This document shows positions 27,645 to 40,463 of a stretch of DNA of 64,000 nucleotides, in pieces. Within the stretch, counting starts at the first letter, position 1. The number at the start of each line of letters is the position of its first letter. The notes beneath the pieces were generated by a model, which saw nothing but the letters and a program-made list of their open reading frames with translations, was not told the origin of the DNA and did no database searches. Source of the DNA: Casuarius casuarius (Eukaryota; Chordata; Aves; Casuariiformes; Casuariidae); the NCBI GenBank assembly GCA_003342895.1, contig PTFA01000159.1, forward strand, positions 1,845,233-1,909,232, in the 5' to 3' direction. A program made the translations under genes and the position numbers.

Positions 27645-27745
27645 GTAAATATAATTACTCCCACTTTACAGATAGGGACTGCTGCTTGCCCAAGATTAAA
27701 GGTGAGGGGGGGATTGTGAAGAAGCAGGGCTGAGATCTCTGCAAA
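27645..27745 (-). mobile_element. MIR SINE fragment, antisense
   Basis: Read on the plus strand it follows the reverse complement of MIR: 'actcccactttacagatagg', then 'cttgcccaagattaaagg', then 'gcagggctgagatct'. These correspond to the 'cccattttacagatgagg', 'cttgcccaaggtcacac' and 'ggcagagctgggatt' blocks, in the right order. A short G-rich insertion interrupts it. The copy is on the minus strand. Confidence 0.78.
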
Positions 27746-28657
27746 GAATTGCTGTGACTTTTTGCATGTAAATTCTACCTGAAATCTGTAGGGAGGGGGG
27801 GGAAAAACCCTCAGATGATAGCTATATTAAATAAAAAACAGAAGGACTGTCTACTATAATCTGTGCTGCATAAGAATCACTAGAGCAGGTTTTCTCTAAG
27901 GAGCTATAAACAAAATGGAACCATAAACTTTTAAATTCAGGTTTTGATTTCCACATTTATTTACATACTGCTTTCAAACTGCCAGAAACTTTCTTGCCAT
28001 GAAATTTCTGTGGGTGATTTCACTAAAAAAAAAAAAAAAAAAAGGCCAGTATTGTCTTTACAGATTTGTGAAACCAAAAGCTTCTGTTCTCATCTCTTGT
28101 AATCCTTGTCCTGCAGGACAATTTTTTTTTTTTATGTGCAGTCTCATCAAAAACAGTACAGCAGCATTTATGGGGCTGATTGCAGAATTTTTTGCAATAA
28201 TGAACATGATCAATCAAAATCCAAAGAAGTGATGATTGTTTCAGAATTCAAGACATGATATCTGTAGTTAATACCTGCCCCAGTGGCTGGGCTGCACAGC
28301 TTAGTGATCTACATATCTTCATAACTGTTAGAAAATGCATTTTTTGGCAGTTATGTTGTTTTTGGTAAATATGTCCAAAATTAAGAACATTAACCTAAGC
28401 AGTTCACACAAATCTCACCTTGGCCAAATGTTAACAAGGCTAGTCCTCCCACCTAAAACTGGGTCTCTGACCAGTACTGTGAATGCAATTGCTGAACCTG
28501 TGCTACAAGGCATTTCAGTGCTGTGCCCATCGCCGGTGGGAGCACGCCCTCAGTACATTGTGACGCTGCCATCAGTCAGGCAGAGTAATGCTGCTGCGTC
28601 CACAGCTGGCAATCATAGCTGCAATCCCCTACTTGGCCAACAAGCCTCCCATGTTGA
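27746..28657. other. Non-genic DNA with A-run, T-run and palindrome
   Basis: This holds a 19-A homopolymer (28025-28043), a 16 bp perfect palindrome (28106-28121) and a 12-T run immediately after it (28122-28133). Open frames at 28.0-28.2 kb are by-products of the homopolymers. The frame at 28335-28676 has no splice support. Confidence 0.5.
28106..28121. repeat. 16 bp perfect palindrome
   Basis: TTGTCCTG followed by its exact reverse complement CAGGACAA with no spacer, centred on a PstI-type CTGCAG. It directly abuts a 12-T run. It may be a dimeric protein-binding site, but no known factor is assigned. Confidence 0.95.
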
Positions 28658-28735
28658 TTTCGGACAAATAACCTGATCTCTCCCTGCTGTACTTTCCCAC
28701 TTGTAAAATGTATGATAATAATTACCTAGCTCCAA
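28658..28735 (+). mobile_element. MIR SINE fragment (3' half)
   Basis: The blocks 'tttcggacaaataacctgat', 'ctctccctgctgta', 'ctttcccacttgtaaaatg' and 'gataataattacctagctc' match in order the MIR segment that runs from the 'gggcaagtaacttaacctct' block through the 'cagtttcc..tgtaaaatggg' block to 'ataataatacctacctc'. Plus strand, truncated at both ends. Confidence 0.8.
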
Positions 28736-31700
28736 ATATGTTAACATTTCTGATACTCCAGTGAGGATCACATATAGACCTCAGCTACGTTTGGTATTGT
28801 GCCGTCTAACTGGGATTATTCACCACTACGTTCAGAGTGGTGTGAACCTTTATAACGCATACTTGTCTCTGGATATTTCCATTTTCATTCTGTGTCAAGT
28901 GCAAAGATTTTCTAACAGTTAGGGATGTTATCCCACAGGCAAGTCCTCTTGGCTTCTTTCACATGGAGAGGAAGTACTGTCCAAGGAAACCTGATGCTTG
29001 CAGTCTGTCATCAGCTGTGCTGATGGAGGGGACGAAATGGAGTCCAGTGACTTTTGAATGTAAAGTGCAGCTAAGGTGAAGTTTGCCATCAGCTGGCTAA
29101 AAAGGACATGTAACAGAGTTCAAGGGAGCAATATAGCTCACCATAACCATTAAGACAAAGCTCCTTAATAAATGCTATGCCGCAGCTGCAAAACAGCAAC
29201 AACTTCAGCTCAACTGTCATTGGGTTTCATGCTAGATAATGTAGAGGTGATAAACTGATCTTAATGGCTAAGTAATTAATAGTGAAGTATTGTTAATATG
29301 ACAGCTAACACTGATCTATGCCTACTGCTGTAGCACTAACAGCTGAGCAGCTATATTATTATCTGTCTTTTCCTGTGTAATCTTTTTAGTGTGAACTGTC
29401 TTTAATTTTAGTTTGCTAGAAGAACTGTGAAGGGGCAAGAGAGTCAGAAGATATAAAATACCCGCTAGCTTACAGAATGCACCGTTCCATTTATGTGTGG
29501 TAATGCAGTATGACCAATGGTGTATTATCAATTGCTTGAAGTAACTTATATGCTGCACTTTTTTGTGCTCTATTTTAGAAACAATAACTATATATCTCCA
29601 AACCCTAGTGTATCCTTTGTAGGAAAAGCAAGAAAAAATAACAGAAAGTGTTTCTTGTTATAGCATAGAACAGCCTGGTCTAACAGATATGTTGAGAGTG
29701 CTTTGAAATGATGCTTACATAATATGAGGCTATGTTTACATCTTAGAGCACACAAAATGCAGACCAGTACAGTCCTATCAAAAAATCTGTCTCTCTTCTG
29801 AAGAAACTATTTTAGCTGAATATTTAGAAAGTAGCTCCTTAAAACCACATTTGTATTTTTCAGTCTTGTGAAGCAGCACAGGCAAGTGGAAGATAGTTTC
29901 GGGTGCAGAAAGGATATGTTAAATTAAACTTGGTCCACTGCACTTAAATAATTATTCATTAAACTTTCAACCACATCAGCATGACAAAACATAGTGAACA
30001 TCATGCAGTAACATACAGTGATGCAGTTACTCCAGCCTACTTTCTACTCATGTTGTTGGGAATTTGTGTATATCACATGTGCACATTACAAACCATCATT
30101 GTGCACCAGAACATGTATACCTGTCTATCTGCTATTACATACCCAGGAACAGCTTTTATATACCTGATGCTGTAGCAACATAGAATCCAAATGGATTATG
30201 TTTCTCATCTTTCTTATTTTCTGGGGATCTGGAGCACAGTTTGTCTTGCTTTAATTTTTATGAGAGCTTTGGGGCTTTTCTCTCACTTGGCATATTGCAG
30301 TGTAGCAAGACTTTGTTCATGATCATATGTGATGTGTTTTTAGAGGAAAATAGTGCAGAAAGACCAAGCACTGTTTTATTAGGGCCCCCTTTCTGCAGAT
30401 GTGGCACATAAACTGGGTTCCCCTGATTCTGCTCTCGAGGTTTCGGGCCAGTCTCTGCTCTATGGGAACTGCAAAAACTGATTTCTAGGAAACCTGTCAT
30501 CTAGCTTCCTCAGGGTTATGAATTATTCACCTGGGTAGTCATTACTTTGCAAGGCATAAAAACAGGTGCTGGGGTCTTGCATTTCCCATGTTCACCAAAT
30601 AGGAGAGACTGGGAGCCCAGTGAGATTCTGGGTAGCTGAAAGAAGTTCCAGCAATGAGAATTTTAGAGCCACTGATACAGGATTGTGGGACCCTTTGCCT
30701 CCCCATTCCCTGCAGTTTATCTGAGACAGAAGCCTGATTCCTAAATATTTTTTAAAGCAAAATGGCCTCCTCCAGTCTGGCCTCCTGGAAATCCCTTTTT
30801 CCAGTGTTACTCAGGTGCCTGGTCATTATCATCTTCTCTAGCTCTTGGCCTAAAGAATTTGTGAAAGGTGCAATAGCCGAAAGCCCATGTGGAAGGCCAA
30901 ACAAATGGGGCTAGTCTTCCTTTTAAACATTTCCATAGCATGGGATTGAGATGAACATAAAATACATTCTGAACTGACCCTTATTTCTGTTGTGATCTTG
31001 TCTTCCATAATAACCTTTCGAGAGTTTCTTGTTCTAAACAAGTTCCTCAGTCCTACAAACATATCTTCAAATATAGATGACAAAATCCAGAAGCAATACT
31101 AACAGTATTCAAATTGCTGAAGACAAAAATAGGAGAGAGTGAGAGGACTGAGAAAGAAAATTGAGAGACATTGGAGAGATGCCTGTGAAAATTTAGTTGG
31201 CCTGTAGCTGGGCCATGTATGGGAAAATACATGGCTTGAACAATCAGTATTCTACTTCAGGGGATGAAATGAAACTTTTGCTCTGAAACTAATGTGTGAA
31301 ATTGTTTCCTTATGCCAAAACCCACTTAGCATGTAAATTCAAAAAAGAGAAAAACTTAGATCTGCCTGCAGTGGTTTTACTAGACTCTTGCCATGGTCAC
31401 CCTTAGTTGCTGCCATCAACAGAGAATCATGGTTGTGTTTCTGCTGGTCCTTTCATTAGAGATTTTGGTCATATGTGCAGTGGTCATCTGTTTTCTGGTC
31501 CTGAAGGCAAGAGGTGGAATCTGGCCTTGCATTCTCACAAGTGAACTCCCTTCAGCCCTCCCCAGCCACAGGCAGGGACTTCCCTTACCGCAGTCTGCCA
31601 GGGCATCAGCCGGGAGAAAGCGAGCTGCCACAGGCCAAAACGGCCAGGGAATGAGCTAACTGTTAAGCGCTAGGGCATTTGCTAACCAGTGTTTGAACTT

Positions 31701-34700
31701 TGGCCCTGGCCAATCTGTTTTATTAGCCTGGATTTTGCCTGTCTGCCTCCTGCAAGCCATGCTGGTGTCTCTCATCATGCCTCTATGGTGTGAAAAGCAG
31801 AAGAGACAAAAGGGTTGTAGCTTAGCCCTGTTGTCCACTTGTTTGGTGAGATGTCAATGACAAAAAGGACAGGTAGAAATGACTGGGTGAGGCCAGCTCT
31901 CCAAGGGCAGCTGGATGGTTTGGGGCCCTCACTAACCCAGTGGCTGCCTGCGTGGGCTACGATGTTCCTGCAAGCCCTTTCAACTCGATTTACTTAACAC
32001 AACCCAAAGGCTGCTTTCCGTTGTGCTGATGGCTGGTTTCATCCACCTCGACAAAGGTGGGCAGAGGAGGAAGGTGGCTTTGTACCGCCGTATCTCCCTA
32101 AGTCCTCTTCTGACTGCAAAACAGCTGGACTCCAGTTTTTTTCAGAGAAGTTAAATTTCCAGAGGAGTTAAATTTTCAAACAGAACAACTGGATTTGGCT
32201 TCCATAGTTTTCAGGCACTGCCTTGAGATAATCAAAGGCTTTGCTTCAGCAAGAAGTTACTGATTGTTGTGGCTGGGCTGGAGGTGATCAGTGCTTATGA
32301 ATATCAGGACCAAGCCTTCTCAGATATGACACCAAAAAGTTGAGACAAGACGAGAGGCTAATCCTTGAAGTCTGAGTCTAATTGATTTTTAATGAAAGCC
32401 AAGCTTATGGTGGAGGTAGTATATACTAGACATACTTTTGATAATTCTTTTGAATGTGACCTTAGCTTTTTATTATTCTGTAAGTTTCTGTACCTGGCAC
32501 TATGTCTTTGTTTTATGCTACAAACATATGTCTGACTAAATGTTTCTTATCTTCATAATTCCTATAACTGCATGATATGTACGGAGATGGAAACTTGTTT
32601 TAAGAAGACTAACTTTCCAGTACGATATAAAACAAATTCTGTCTGGAGTTACATCCTTGGTGTCCCTTGTTGTTTGCAATTCTGTCATATTTCTGTGAAA
32701 GCCAGTTTTGCAGTAGTGGACAGTGGTGACAGGTAGGGCTCCTGCCCTCGTAATTGATGCCTAGTATGACCAATTGGAAACAATATATGATATTCAGTGC
32801 TGAGATGGGCTCTTGCTGAGTTGACTGCAAATTGCAAGAACTTGAGCAGAAACTCACCAGGATCAGTTAGCAGCTTGCTGGTTTGCAATTTGGGTGTTTT
32901 TTTGTTTAAAAACAAAGAAAAAACACAGGAATCCCAACAACAAATGTTTTGCTAGATTCAGCAGCTTTGCCAGTGTGATGAGCTTAATTAAAATTAACAG
33001 AGCATTTTAATTATGTTGTAGTCTTTCTCTCTAATGGATTGCCCTTGGAACCTATTCTAAATGAACCCATGTGGTGCGTTTTGGAGAGTGCTTGGTGCTG
33101 GCCTGCAGACAGCTGAGCATGTCTATCACACAGGTGTTTGATCCATTACCTGTGAGCCAGCAAAGAGGGAGAGCGCCACTGCCTGCTGCTCTTGACCTTG
33201 TACCGGTAAGTCATACACTGGGCTGAGCAGAAAGCTAGAGCCACTGTTGTAATTGCTTGCCCTGACCAAATCCTATGCCTCCCTTTTCCATTCCTGCGCT
33301 CTCTGGGGAGGAGCTGCTTCGGACTTCAAGGGGCACAGGTTGAGTCACCTTGCTCGCAAGTCCTCTCTTTAGCGTTGGCTTTGTGAAAGGTTTTTGTTCA
33401 CATCTTTGAACAGTTTGCTCAGCAAACGACAGAGGTGTACATGCTGGGCCATCTGTGCTCTGGGTTTTTCATGCTGACAGTCATAACATGCTACTGTGGT
33501 TCAACTGTTTTTTAAGCAGTGTTGTGAGCACCACAGCACCAAGGAGCCTTTCAACCAGAGCTGTCGTACAAACTTTGAACTGAATGTGTTCACACTCGTG
33601 TCAGAGTTACACATGTGAGAATGAATTTAGTCCAACAATATGACCATGATAATAGTGTATTTACTCCATTTCACAAGCAAGCAAGCAAATTAATACTTAA
33701 AGTATCTATGGCTTCCACCAAACCAATGATGAACCTGACATCCTGGGATGCACTGCAGCTTGTTCATCCGTGAGACTGTACTTTCTGTCCTTTTTTTTTT
33801 GCCTATAGCTTGGCACGTGTCCTTAAGTCAGGCTGACTCTTGTGACTGATGAAGAGTTTCAGATGCTTTCTGACATGAGGTGTCATGCACTGGAGCTGTG
33901 CAACATAGGTCCTGCTACAGTAGTTTGACAGCTGCAGTGAATCTTGCTGTCAGTTTGCTGGGATGTGTGCAGTGTCCTGGTGTAGGTCTCGGCACGGAGA
34001 CGCATCTCCCTTGCACTTGATAATCCTATTGCTGGATCCGCAGTGCAGGTGGGAGAAGCCATCAATGCTGTTCATGGTTATTCTGCTTTCTGGTAACCTC
34101 GTGGGTTAATCTGAGGTTTCTGAGGACAGACTTTGCCTTCTGAGTGAGCTCAGAGATAGATCCCTGAGCTCTCTCTCCTTCACCTGATCTTAACACCAAG
34201 TGGAGGTAAAAGGACCCTGTGGCCTATCTTGCTCCCGCTTTCAGCGTATGTGTGGAACTTCCTTTTCTGGTGACTAGATAAGAAGCAAATGGTTTGAAAT
34301 GGTTTCTCACATATCTATCTTTCACTCAGCCTTTTCTTGATGCACTGAGAGGAATGAGGAGGACCCGGCCACAGGACTTAACTGGCAGGTGGAAATCCTG
34401 TTGATAACTGCAGTCACCTGAGCAGGTCTTGCCAGGGGAGGCTATAGCCTTTCCCCAAGGAGGGGGGGATTAAACGGGTAAAGAGCAGTGCAGAGCCATA
34501 ACGGACATAATCTCTTTGACTAAATAAAGTATTAATATAACTGCAGGCACTGTTGTTTGCTGCAGACATCACCACCTGCCTGCTGGCCCCCCAGAAGGCC
34601 CCTGGTGCTGCCTCTCAGCTCCCTGGGGAGGGCAGGAGGCAGACCCCGGGGCCGAAGCACCCCAGTTACTCCTTCCTGAAAACCAGCCGTTCCTGATGCC

Positions 34701-35566
34701 TGCAGATGGTTGTGCCTCTGAGGTAGGTACAAAGTCATGACTAGCTCTCCTTTTACTAAAATGCAGAGCAGGGCTTTAGTACCCTGGGATCTGGGATCTG
34801 CCAGTTTGCTTTGCTGACTGCAACCCCCTGCATTGCTGCTGCTTCTGCTACTGTGTGAATTATTGTGATTTGTAAGTGCGCTTTCAAACTGCAGTTTCTT
34901 TTGTTATGTTCTGTCCCAAGATGCTAATTTACAGTGAAAAGATTTAATTGTGTGTCTGGAGATTGTGAACTTGCTCTAACAAAAGCACATAGCTATAACT
35001 TCCACCCCTCCTGATGGTCCAATCTTAAGGAGTTCAGATTTGTGAGATACCACCGTACTTGCACTAGTGTTTCTTCATGCTTTATCTGTCCTATTACTTT
35101 GTTTTGTATCCGCACTGGGTTATTGTGCCATAAAGCACGTGAGCAAAGTGTGGTCTCCTTCAAGAGCGTCTGTAGAGCACCTCAGCTGGGTAACCCAAAG
35201 CCCCTGCTGAAGTGTCTGCATTCGACTGGAATGATAAAACAAGGCCAAACCTGCAGTCTTTCTGCAAACGGATTATTATAAATACCAGCTTGTTAGGAAT
35301 CAGTGATGAATGTAGGCGGGAGGGGACAGGGAGAAGATAGGAGGACAGGTATGGAAACTGGAGAGTGTTGTGCAGAGGTTTCCCTGGCAGGAAGCCAGGA
35401 TGTGGGGCCCCTCCCTCCCTTGCTCGTCTCTGGCTGTATGGTCCTGTTTCTGCCCCAATTTACCATCTGCCCCACTGTGCTGAGGCAACGGTGCAGGGAG
35501 CAGGGCTGTCCTGGGAACCGCACCAGGATTCTGGGTGAAAAAAGCACTTAAGAAACTGATACTTTG

Positions 35567-35593
35567 ATTTTTTTGTTTGTTTGTTTGTTTTTT
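35567..35593 (+). repeat. (GTTT)n simple repeat
   Basis: Four tandem GTTT units flanked by T runs, directly visible. It has no role I can assign. Confidence 0.93.
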
Positions 35594-36810
35594 CCCTGAG
35601 CCTGTGATGCTTTGCTGGCCTGACTGCAGGGTTCGGCACTAAAACCGCTGCAGTGGCACGGCTGAAGGAATCATAAAAACCAGAGTGTGGGTGTATGTGG
35701 GGGAGAACAGGGATGTCTTAAATTGTCTCTGCTGCCAGGGAAAAGGTAGAGTCACACTGCACGGTGAGTGACTTATCAAGGCAGAAGTAATATATTGACT
35801 TGAGACTCACTGCAATAGCGGAAGATGTATTTTTTGTAAGGAAACAGCCCAGATAGGCACTTTAATAGAACCGCAGTGTAGTATATGTACTACAGTTAAA
35901 TATTATGCTGTTTACAGCACAGAAGGGTTGAGTACAATAACATTATTGCCTCACATAAACCAACAGCAGAACTTCAGGAGTCAGACCGAACACAAAGATG
36001 TTGTTGTATAGTAGTTCACAAGTACTTAAATTTTCCTCTGTGAACAAACCACTCTTTTCCTTAATGAAATGAAGAAAGCTGGTATTATTTGCGATCTGCA
36101 TAATTTAATATTAAGGTATGCATCTTACAGAGTAAGGGTTTAAAGGAAAAGTTAATGTTAGCTCCCACTGGCCTTTTTGTACTACTACTTTGACTTCCTT
36201 TGTTCAAAAATAACTTTAAAAAATCAGTAATTGGCAGATAGAACTGTGCTTAAATAGCTGTAAGTACATACTTTTTAAAATAAATGGTGCCCTCAGCCAG
36301 AAGAAAATCTCTTTCTGTCCTTCCCCTAAGTCCTATTTTCAGGTTGTTATGCAATTTGCAAACTTTCTTCAGTAAGATAGGAAGACAAAATGGTACAGTA
36401 AATTTGGCCTTAAACTTTTCCAAAGAAGTTCTCTTCTCAAGATAATTTATTTTCATTGTGGCATGTCTCAATTAAAGGTTGAAGCATAATACAGGGTGAA
36501 ATTTGAACCCTAAATCTAAATCTCATTGAAGGTAAAGTACATGAAGCTCCAAACTCCTGTTTCCAAAACACAGCATTGTAACTTGATTTTTGGCAATAAG
36601 GCATTTGCACGTGCATTCCCTTGGTTGGCAGTTGCCTGATTTTCAATCCTTGTTTATACAACAAAGGCTCACGAGCGCAGCTTTTCCAGCAAACCCTTCT
36701 ACAGGATACAAAGGCTGTAGTAATACAGAAATCCTTTCATTGGGAAAACTTGGAAAAGCTGTTGTAAAAATCAGTCACCCTCGAGTAATGTCTTTATGTT
36801 GGTTATATAT

Positions 36811-36832
36811 ACATACACACACACGCACACAC
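36811..36832 (+). repeat. Imperfect (CA)n microsatellite
   Basis: CA dinucleotides interrupted by one CG-containing unit and flanked on both sides by TATATA-type sequence. It underlies the His/Thr repeat seen in the overlapping open frame, which is therefore not evidence of coding. Confidence 0.9.
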
Positions 36833-37560
36833 ATATATGTTTGTATTTTGTAATGTAGATCCTGATCTCAAAGTTGATGCACATATATGCAGGTAATAGC
36901 TAGTTCTGCAAGTGCACTCTTCCATCTGGCAGCTCTCTGTGAAAGAAAAAGCCCTGTGGTGATGATCAAGCGCTGCGTACTAAGACCGAGCTTCAGCTCA
37001 GCAGGTCGCGGAGCCGCTGCGGGTGAGCCAGAGGTGGATGTGAGGTGCACCTGGGAGCATAGCTGCTGGCTACGGGGCTTTACTCCCCAAATCTCCTCCT
37101 TCCCAGGAAAGCTGCTGCTGCTGCGTGAGCCTGGTTTGCTTCTGTTTCTAGGGGTCTACTAGCTTTTTACGTCCTGAGCTAAAGGGCGCTGTCATATTGG
37201 CTCAGGGTCTTTATAATTTGGGTGGAGACAGAAGTGAGCTAGGCTTACTGTGAATGTAGGCTTATTTCTTTTCCATCCAATCTGATCTCTGCTAGCTATA
37301 GCCAAGCAGCTACCTGCTGCTGCTTGTAGTTGGTTCATGCTGCGATGATTGTTGGCTTAGCAGGATGCACGTTAAGTAGCACTAAAAATAAATAGCAAAT
37401 TGGGCTTTCTGGCCTTGTTTTTTGGCTTTCTTTTTTCTTTTTGTCCTTTGAATGAAAGAAATTGTTAACTTCTTAAATTGTTAAAAAAGAAACAACCCCC
37501 CAAAGCCCCTAAATTGCAAATAGCTTGGGAAGACAGCATTACATGGGGAGGAGAGGCCCT

Positions 37561-37697
37561 TCGCTGGTAGCAGCTCCCCGGCGAGGCGTTACGCGTGATG
37601 CTGCCGCGAGGGAGGAGCTCACAAAGTGGCGCCGCTTGCAGACCCACCAGCCGTTCGTGGGGCGATGGAGTCAGCTTGAAATGTTGCATAAGCGCTT
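37561..37697. promoter_or_regulatory. Short CpG-rich patch
   Basis: Fourteen CpGs in about 137 bases, including CCGGCG, ACGCGT, CCGCG and GGCGCCG motifs, within CpG-poor surroundings. It is too short for a classical CpG island. About 0.65 kb downstream on the plus strand an AATAAA occurs at 38349-38354, so a small transcription unit is conceivable. No TATA box, splice site or coding exon ties these together. Confidence 0.3.
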
Positions 37698-40439
37698 CCA
37701 GAAATAATATCTTCTGACGGAGGTGCCCCCAAGTCTGGGGTGGGGTTAACGCAGAATTTAATTTTAAGCGACCCATCTGTGGGAGACAAATGAGACCAGC
37801 CTAACTCCTTCTTTCCCCCCAAATGTTGTAGCTGTATAGCAGTCGTGCCAGACTGAATGTTGGCAGTCTTTCACATAATTTGTCTGTACTAAAATTAATA
37901 CTGTACTTATGTACTATATTTATATCTATGTATCCCCTTTCATGTCAAATAAGTTCTGGTGTGTGGGACGCATAACAAGATTGACTGAAAAAAAAAAAGT
38001 TTTAACCCTGTGAGATCTAGTGCTTCCTGCAGGTAGGGAAAGTAGGGGTTATTTTGATACCAGCCTGTAATGATATGTTTTACTTCTTGCCTAGATTTTT
38101 AAATGGTTGCCTTATTATAAAACTGTAATGTGAAAGTTACAAAAAAAAAAAAAATACTGTGAGGTTTGTATGCAGTGCAGCAATGCAAACTTGGAATATT
38201 CTGAGGGCTGTCTATAGCTTTCTTTAAGCAGCAGCTCTGGAAACAAGTTTGCCTGTAATTATAAACCCTGTAAGAAAATTGTGAACTGAAAATACAAAAA
38301 GATATTTTTAAAAGTAGAAATATGCTTCTGTTATAAATTAATGTACTTAATAAACCCAGGGGGAAAAAAAATGCTGAATCTGTTTAATACCTGTCGGCAG
38401 TTATTTGCTAATTGGTATGTAGGGAAGAACAAGGAAAGATTTCAAAAGGACACAGGAGGACGAATCCAGGTCCACCTTTTTAAGCACCAGTAGTCAAAGG
38501 CACTGTACCACGTCCCTAGCCAAGAAGGTATCTTGGGTTCAGGGAGGGGGCAGGGGCTGTGGTTGGTGTCATTGTCGCACACCAGAGACGGGAGCCTGGC
38601 TCGGCAGGAGGGTTATCCAGCGCTGAGCATTGTGCTTAGCTGCAGCATCACTGCTTGTACTAGACCTTGCTGGAGGGGAGGAGAAGAGGAGGCTTGGAGC
38701 CCTGTTGTGGTTAAAATCCGGGAGGCTTTCCACGTGTGCTGGGGAGGTAGGAGCTAGCCTAAGACTGCTTTCCCAGGTGAGATGAGTTATGGTGTGGAGG
38801 TGCCTCTTCATTTCTGTCTTTGTTGGCTGACTGGGAAGCTGGCTTCCTGCTGCACAGCTCTCAGTAGGTGAGGTGAGTCGGTGTTGTCCTAACTGCTCCT
38901 GCTGAAGTTGGTTGTCTGGTCACCATTTCAGAGGGTGAGACAAAGAGTAAGCACCTCTGAAAATCTGCACTATATATAACATATGTGCATGTATTCATGT
39001 TATTGTCAAAGATTCATCTTTAGTTTTGTGCATGTAAGGTGAAGGGCAGCAAAAATGGTGAGCAGAAGAGGGTCAAGACTAACCACTCAACATCTAAGGA
39101 TCCCTCTGCAAGTTCAAACATGCAATCATCCACACTTGAGTGACTGTTTTTACTTTCTCAAAACCAAAGTCTGGAGAAAAGAGTCCTTCTAAACCTAAAG
39201 CAAAACCCTGTCTTATGTGCCTGTCTTTGCAAGTGGAGAGCACTGCAGCAGAGATGCTCAGCAGCTGTAAATAATCCTGGCTCCGACGTCAAGACAGCTA
39301 CAATTGACATCAGCTGAAGACATGTCTATAGTATAACCCATAGGTATTGCAGCATGATTTACAAAGGCTCTTGGCAACGTAAACTCCATATGTTTTACAG
39401 CAACTGAGAAGGAATGAAGACTGTCTGACAACAAGTGGAGGCATATTTAGTAGCATTTTTATATGGTTGAAATTGCCCAGTTAAAGGTTTTAAGAAATAG
39501 ATTTGCTGTGATACGCAGCACCAAATAGTTCAAGCACATAATACCCCAAACGTTCCATTCATCTCAATCTATCATGTTAACTTGGCTAATTTGACACTGT
39601 TTCCTGCCAACTCACTCTCAGACAATTCGACATTGTCTGCTAATCTCCACAAAGTGCAAGCCTGTGGGAAGGGCTCTAAAGGGAAGGAGCTGCCTGTGCT
39701 ATGGATTGGGGTAAGTGGGGGAAAAAGAACAGATCTCATTTACATTAGTATTACCCATAATTCACTTAATTTTTGAAGCAGCAGTACTGAAATACCGTTG
39801 TTCCCATGGTGTGGGTAAATGACAGCAAATTTCAACTAAATATGGCTTGAAGGAAGGGTGATTCTCCAATGTCTCATTGCAGCTCATTATCCAGCACTTC
39901 AGAAATATGAGTGAGAGGCAGCAAGAACACAGCAAATGCTTCTCCTAGAGAGGTAGGATGCTGTTTAAAGGTCCTGCAACCATCTGAAACCTCCCTCTGG
40001 GCAGTTCTTTCCTTGCTGAGCATAAAAAAAGCAACTGAATGGATGCTCTTGCAAGTCTCTTGTGAAACACAACAGCGATTTCAGTATTTCTGAGTGTCAG
40101 AAGTTCAGACCTGATATGGAGACCGTGTTATTGCAAAGGCCATTAGGAGGATAGTCATAGTAGTATCCCCAGGAAAACACTAATTGCCCAAACTGCTGAA
40201 ATAGTTTCACTTACCAGGCTCACCTCAAGTATAATGGTAAGTAAGAGAGATGGGTTACTGCACTGTCTATAGCTACAGTTTCTCATAATTCAGCTAAGAG
40301 GTAGTGGGGCTGCTGACCAGGCCTGGACTGGGCAGAACAGGGAGGCAGTAAGGGGAAAAAAAGAGAATATAGAGAGGTGTCACCATAGCTGGTGGCACTG
40401 CAGCGATCCAGTGGCCACAAGTCAAAGTATAGATGGCGT

Positions 40440-40463
40440 TGAAGAGGTAAAGTTACCTCTTCA
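40440..40463. repeat. Perfect 11 bp inverted repeat, 2-base spacer
   Basis: TGAAGAGGTAA (40440-40450), AG, then TTACCTCTTCA (40453-40463). The arms are exact reverse complements. It is a near-palindrome of 24 bp that could be a two-fold symmetric binding site or a cruciform-prone point. There is no gene beside it. Confidence 0.95.

Larger units (their letters stand above)
28736..40439. other. Non-genic DNA
   Basis: No supported gene. Open frames at 30.3-31.1, 31.4-31.8, 32.6-32.9, 34.5-34.7, 35.0-35.6 and 36.2-37.2 kb have no coherent splice structure. A frame at 31393-31659 starts with a hydrophobic stretch, but this is common in T-rich DNA. Simple repeats include a GTTT tract (35567-35593) and a CA tract (36811-36832). 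A CpG-rich patch lies at 37.56-37.70 kb. Confidence 0.5.

Noticed and set aside
31393..31659. Frame with a hydrophobic, membrane-like N-terminus
   Set aside because: T-rich DNA often encodes Leu/Val/Phe runs; no signal for transcription or splicing.
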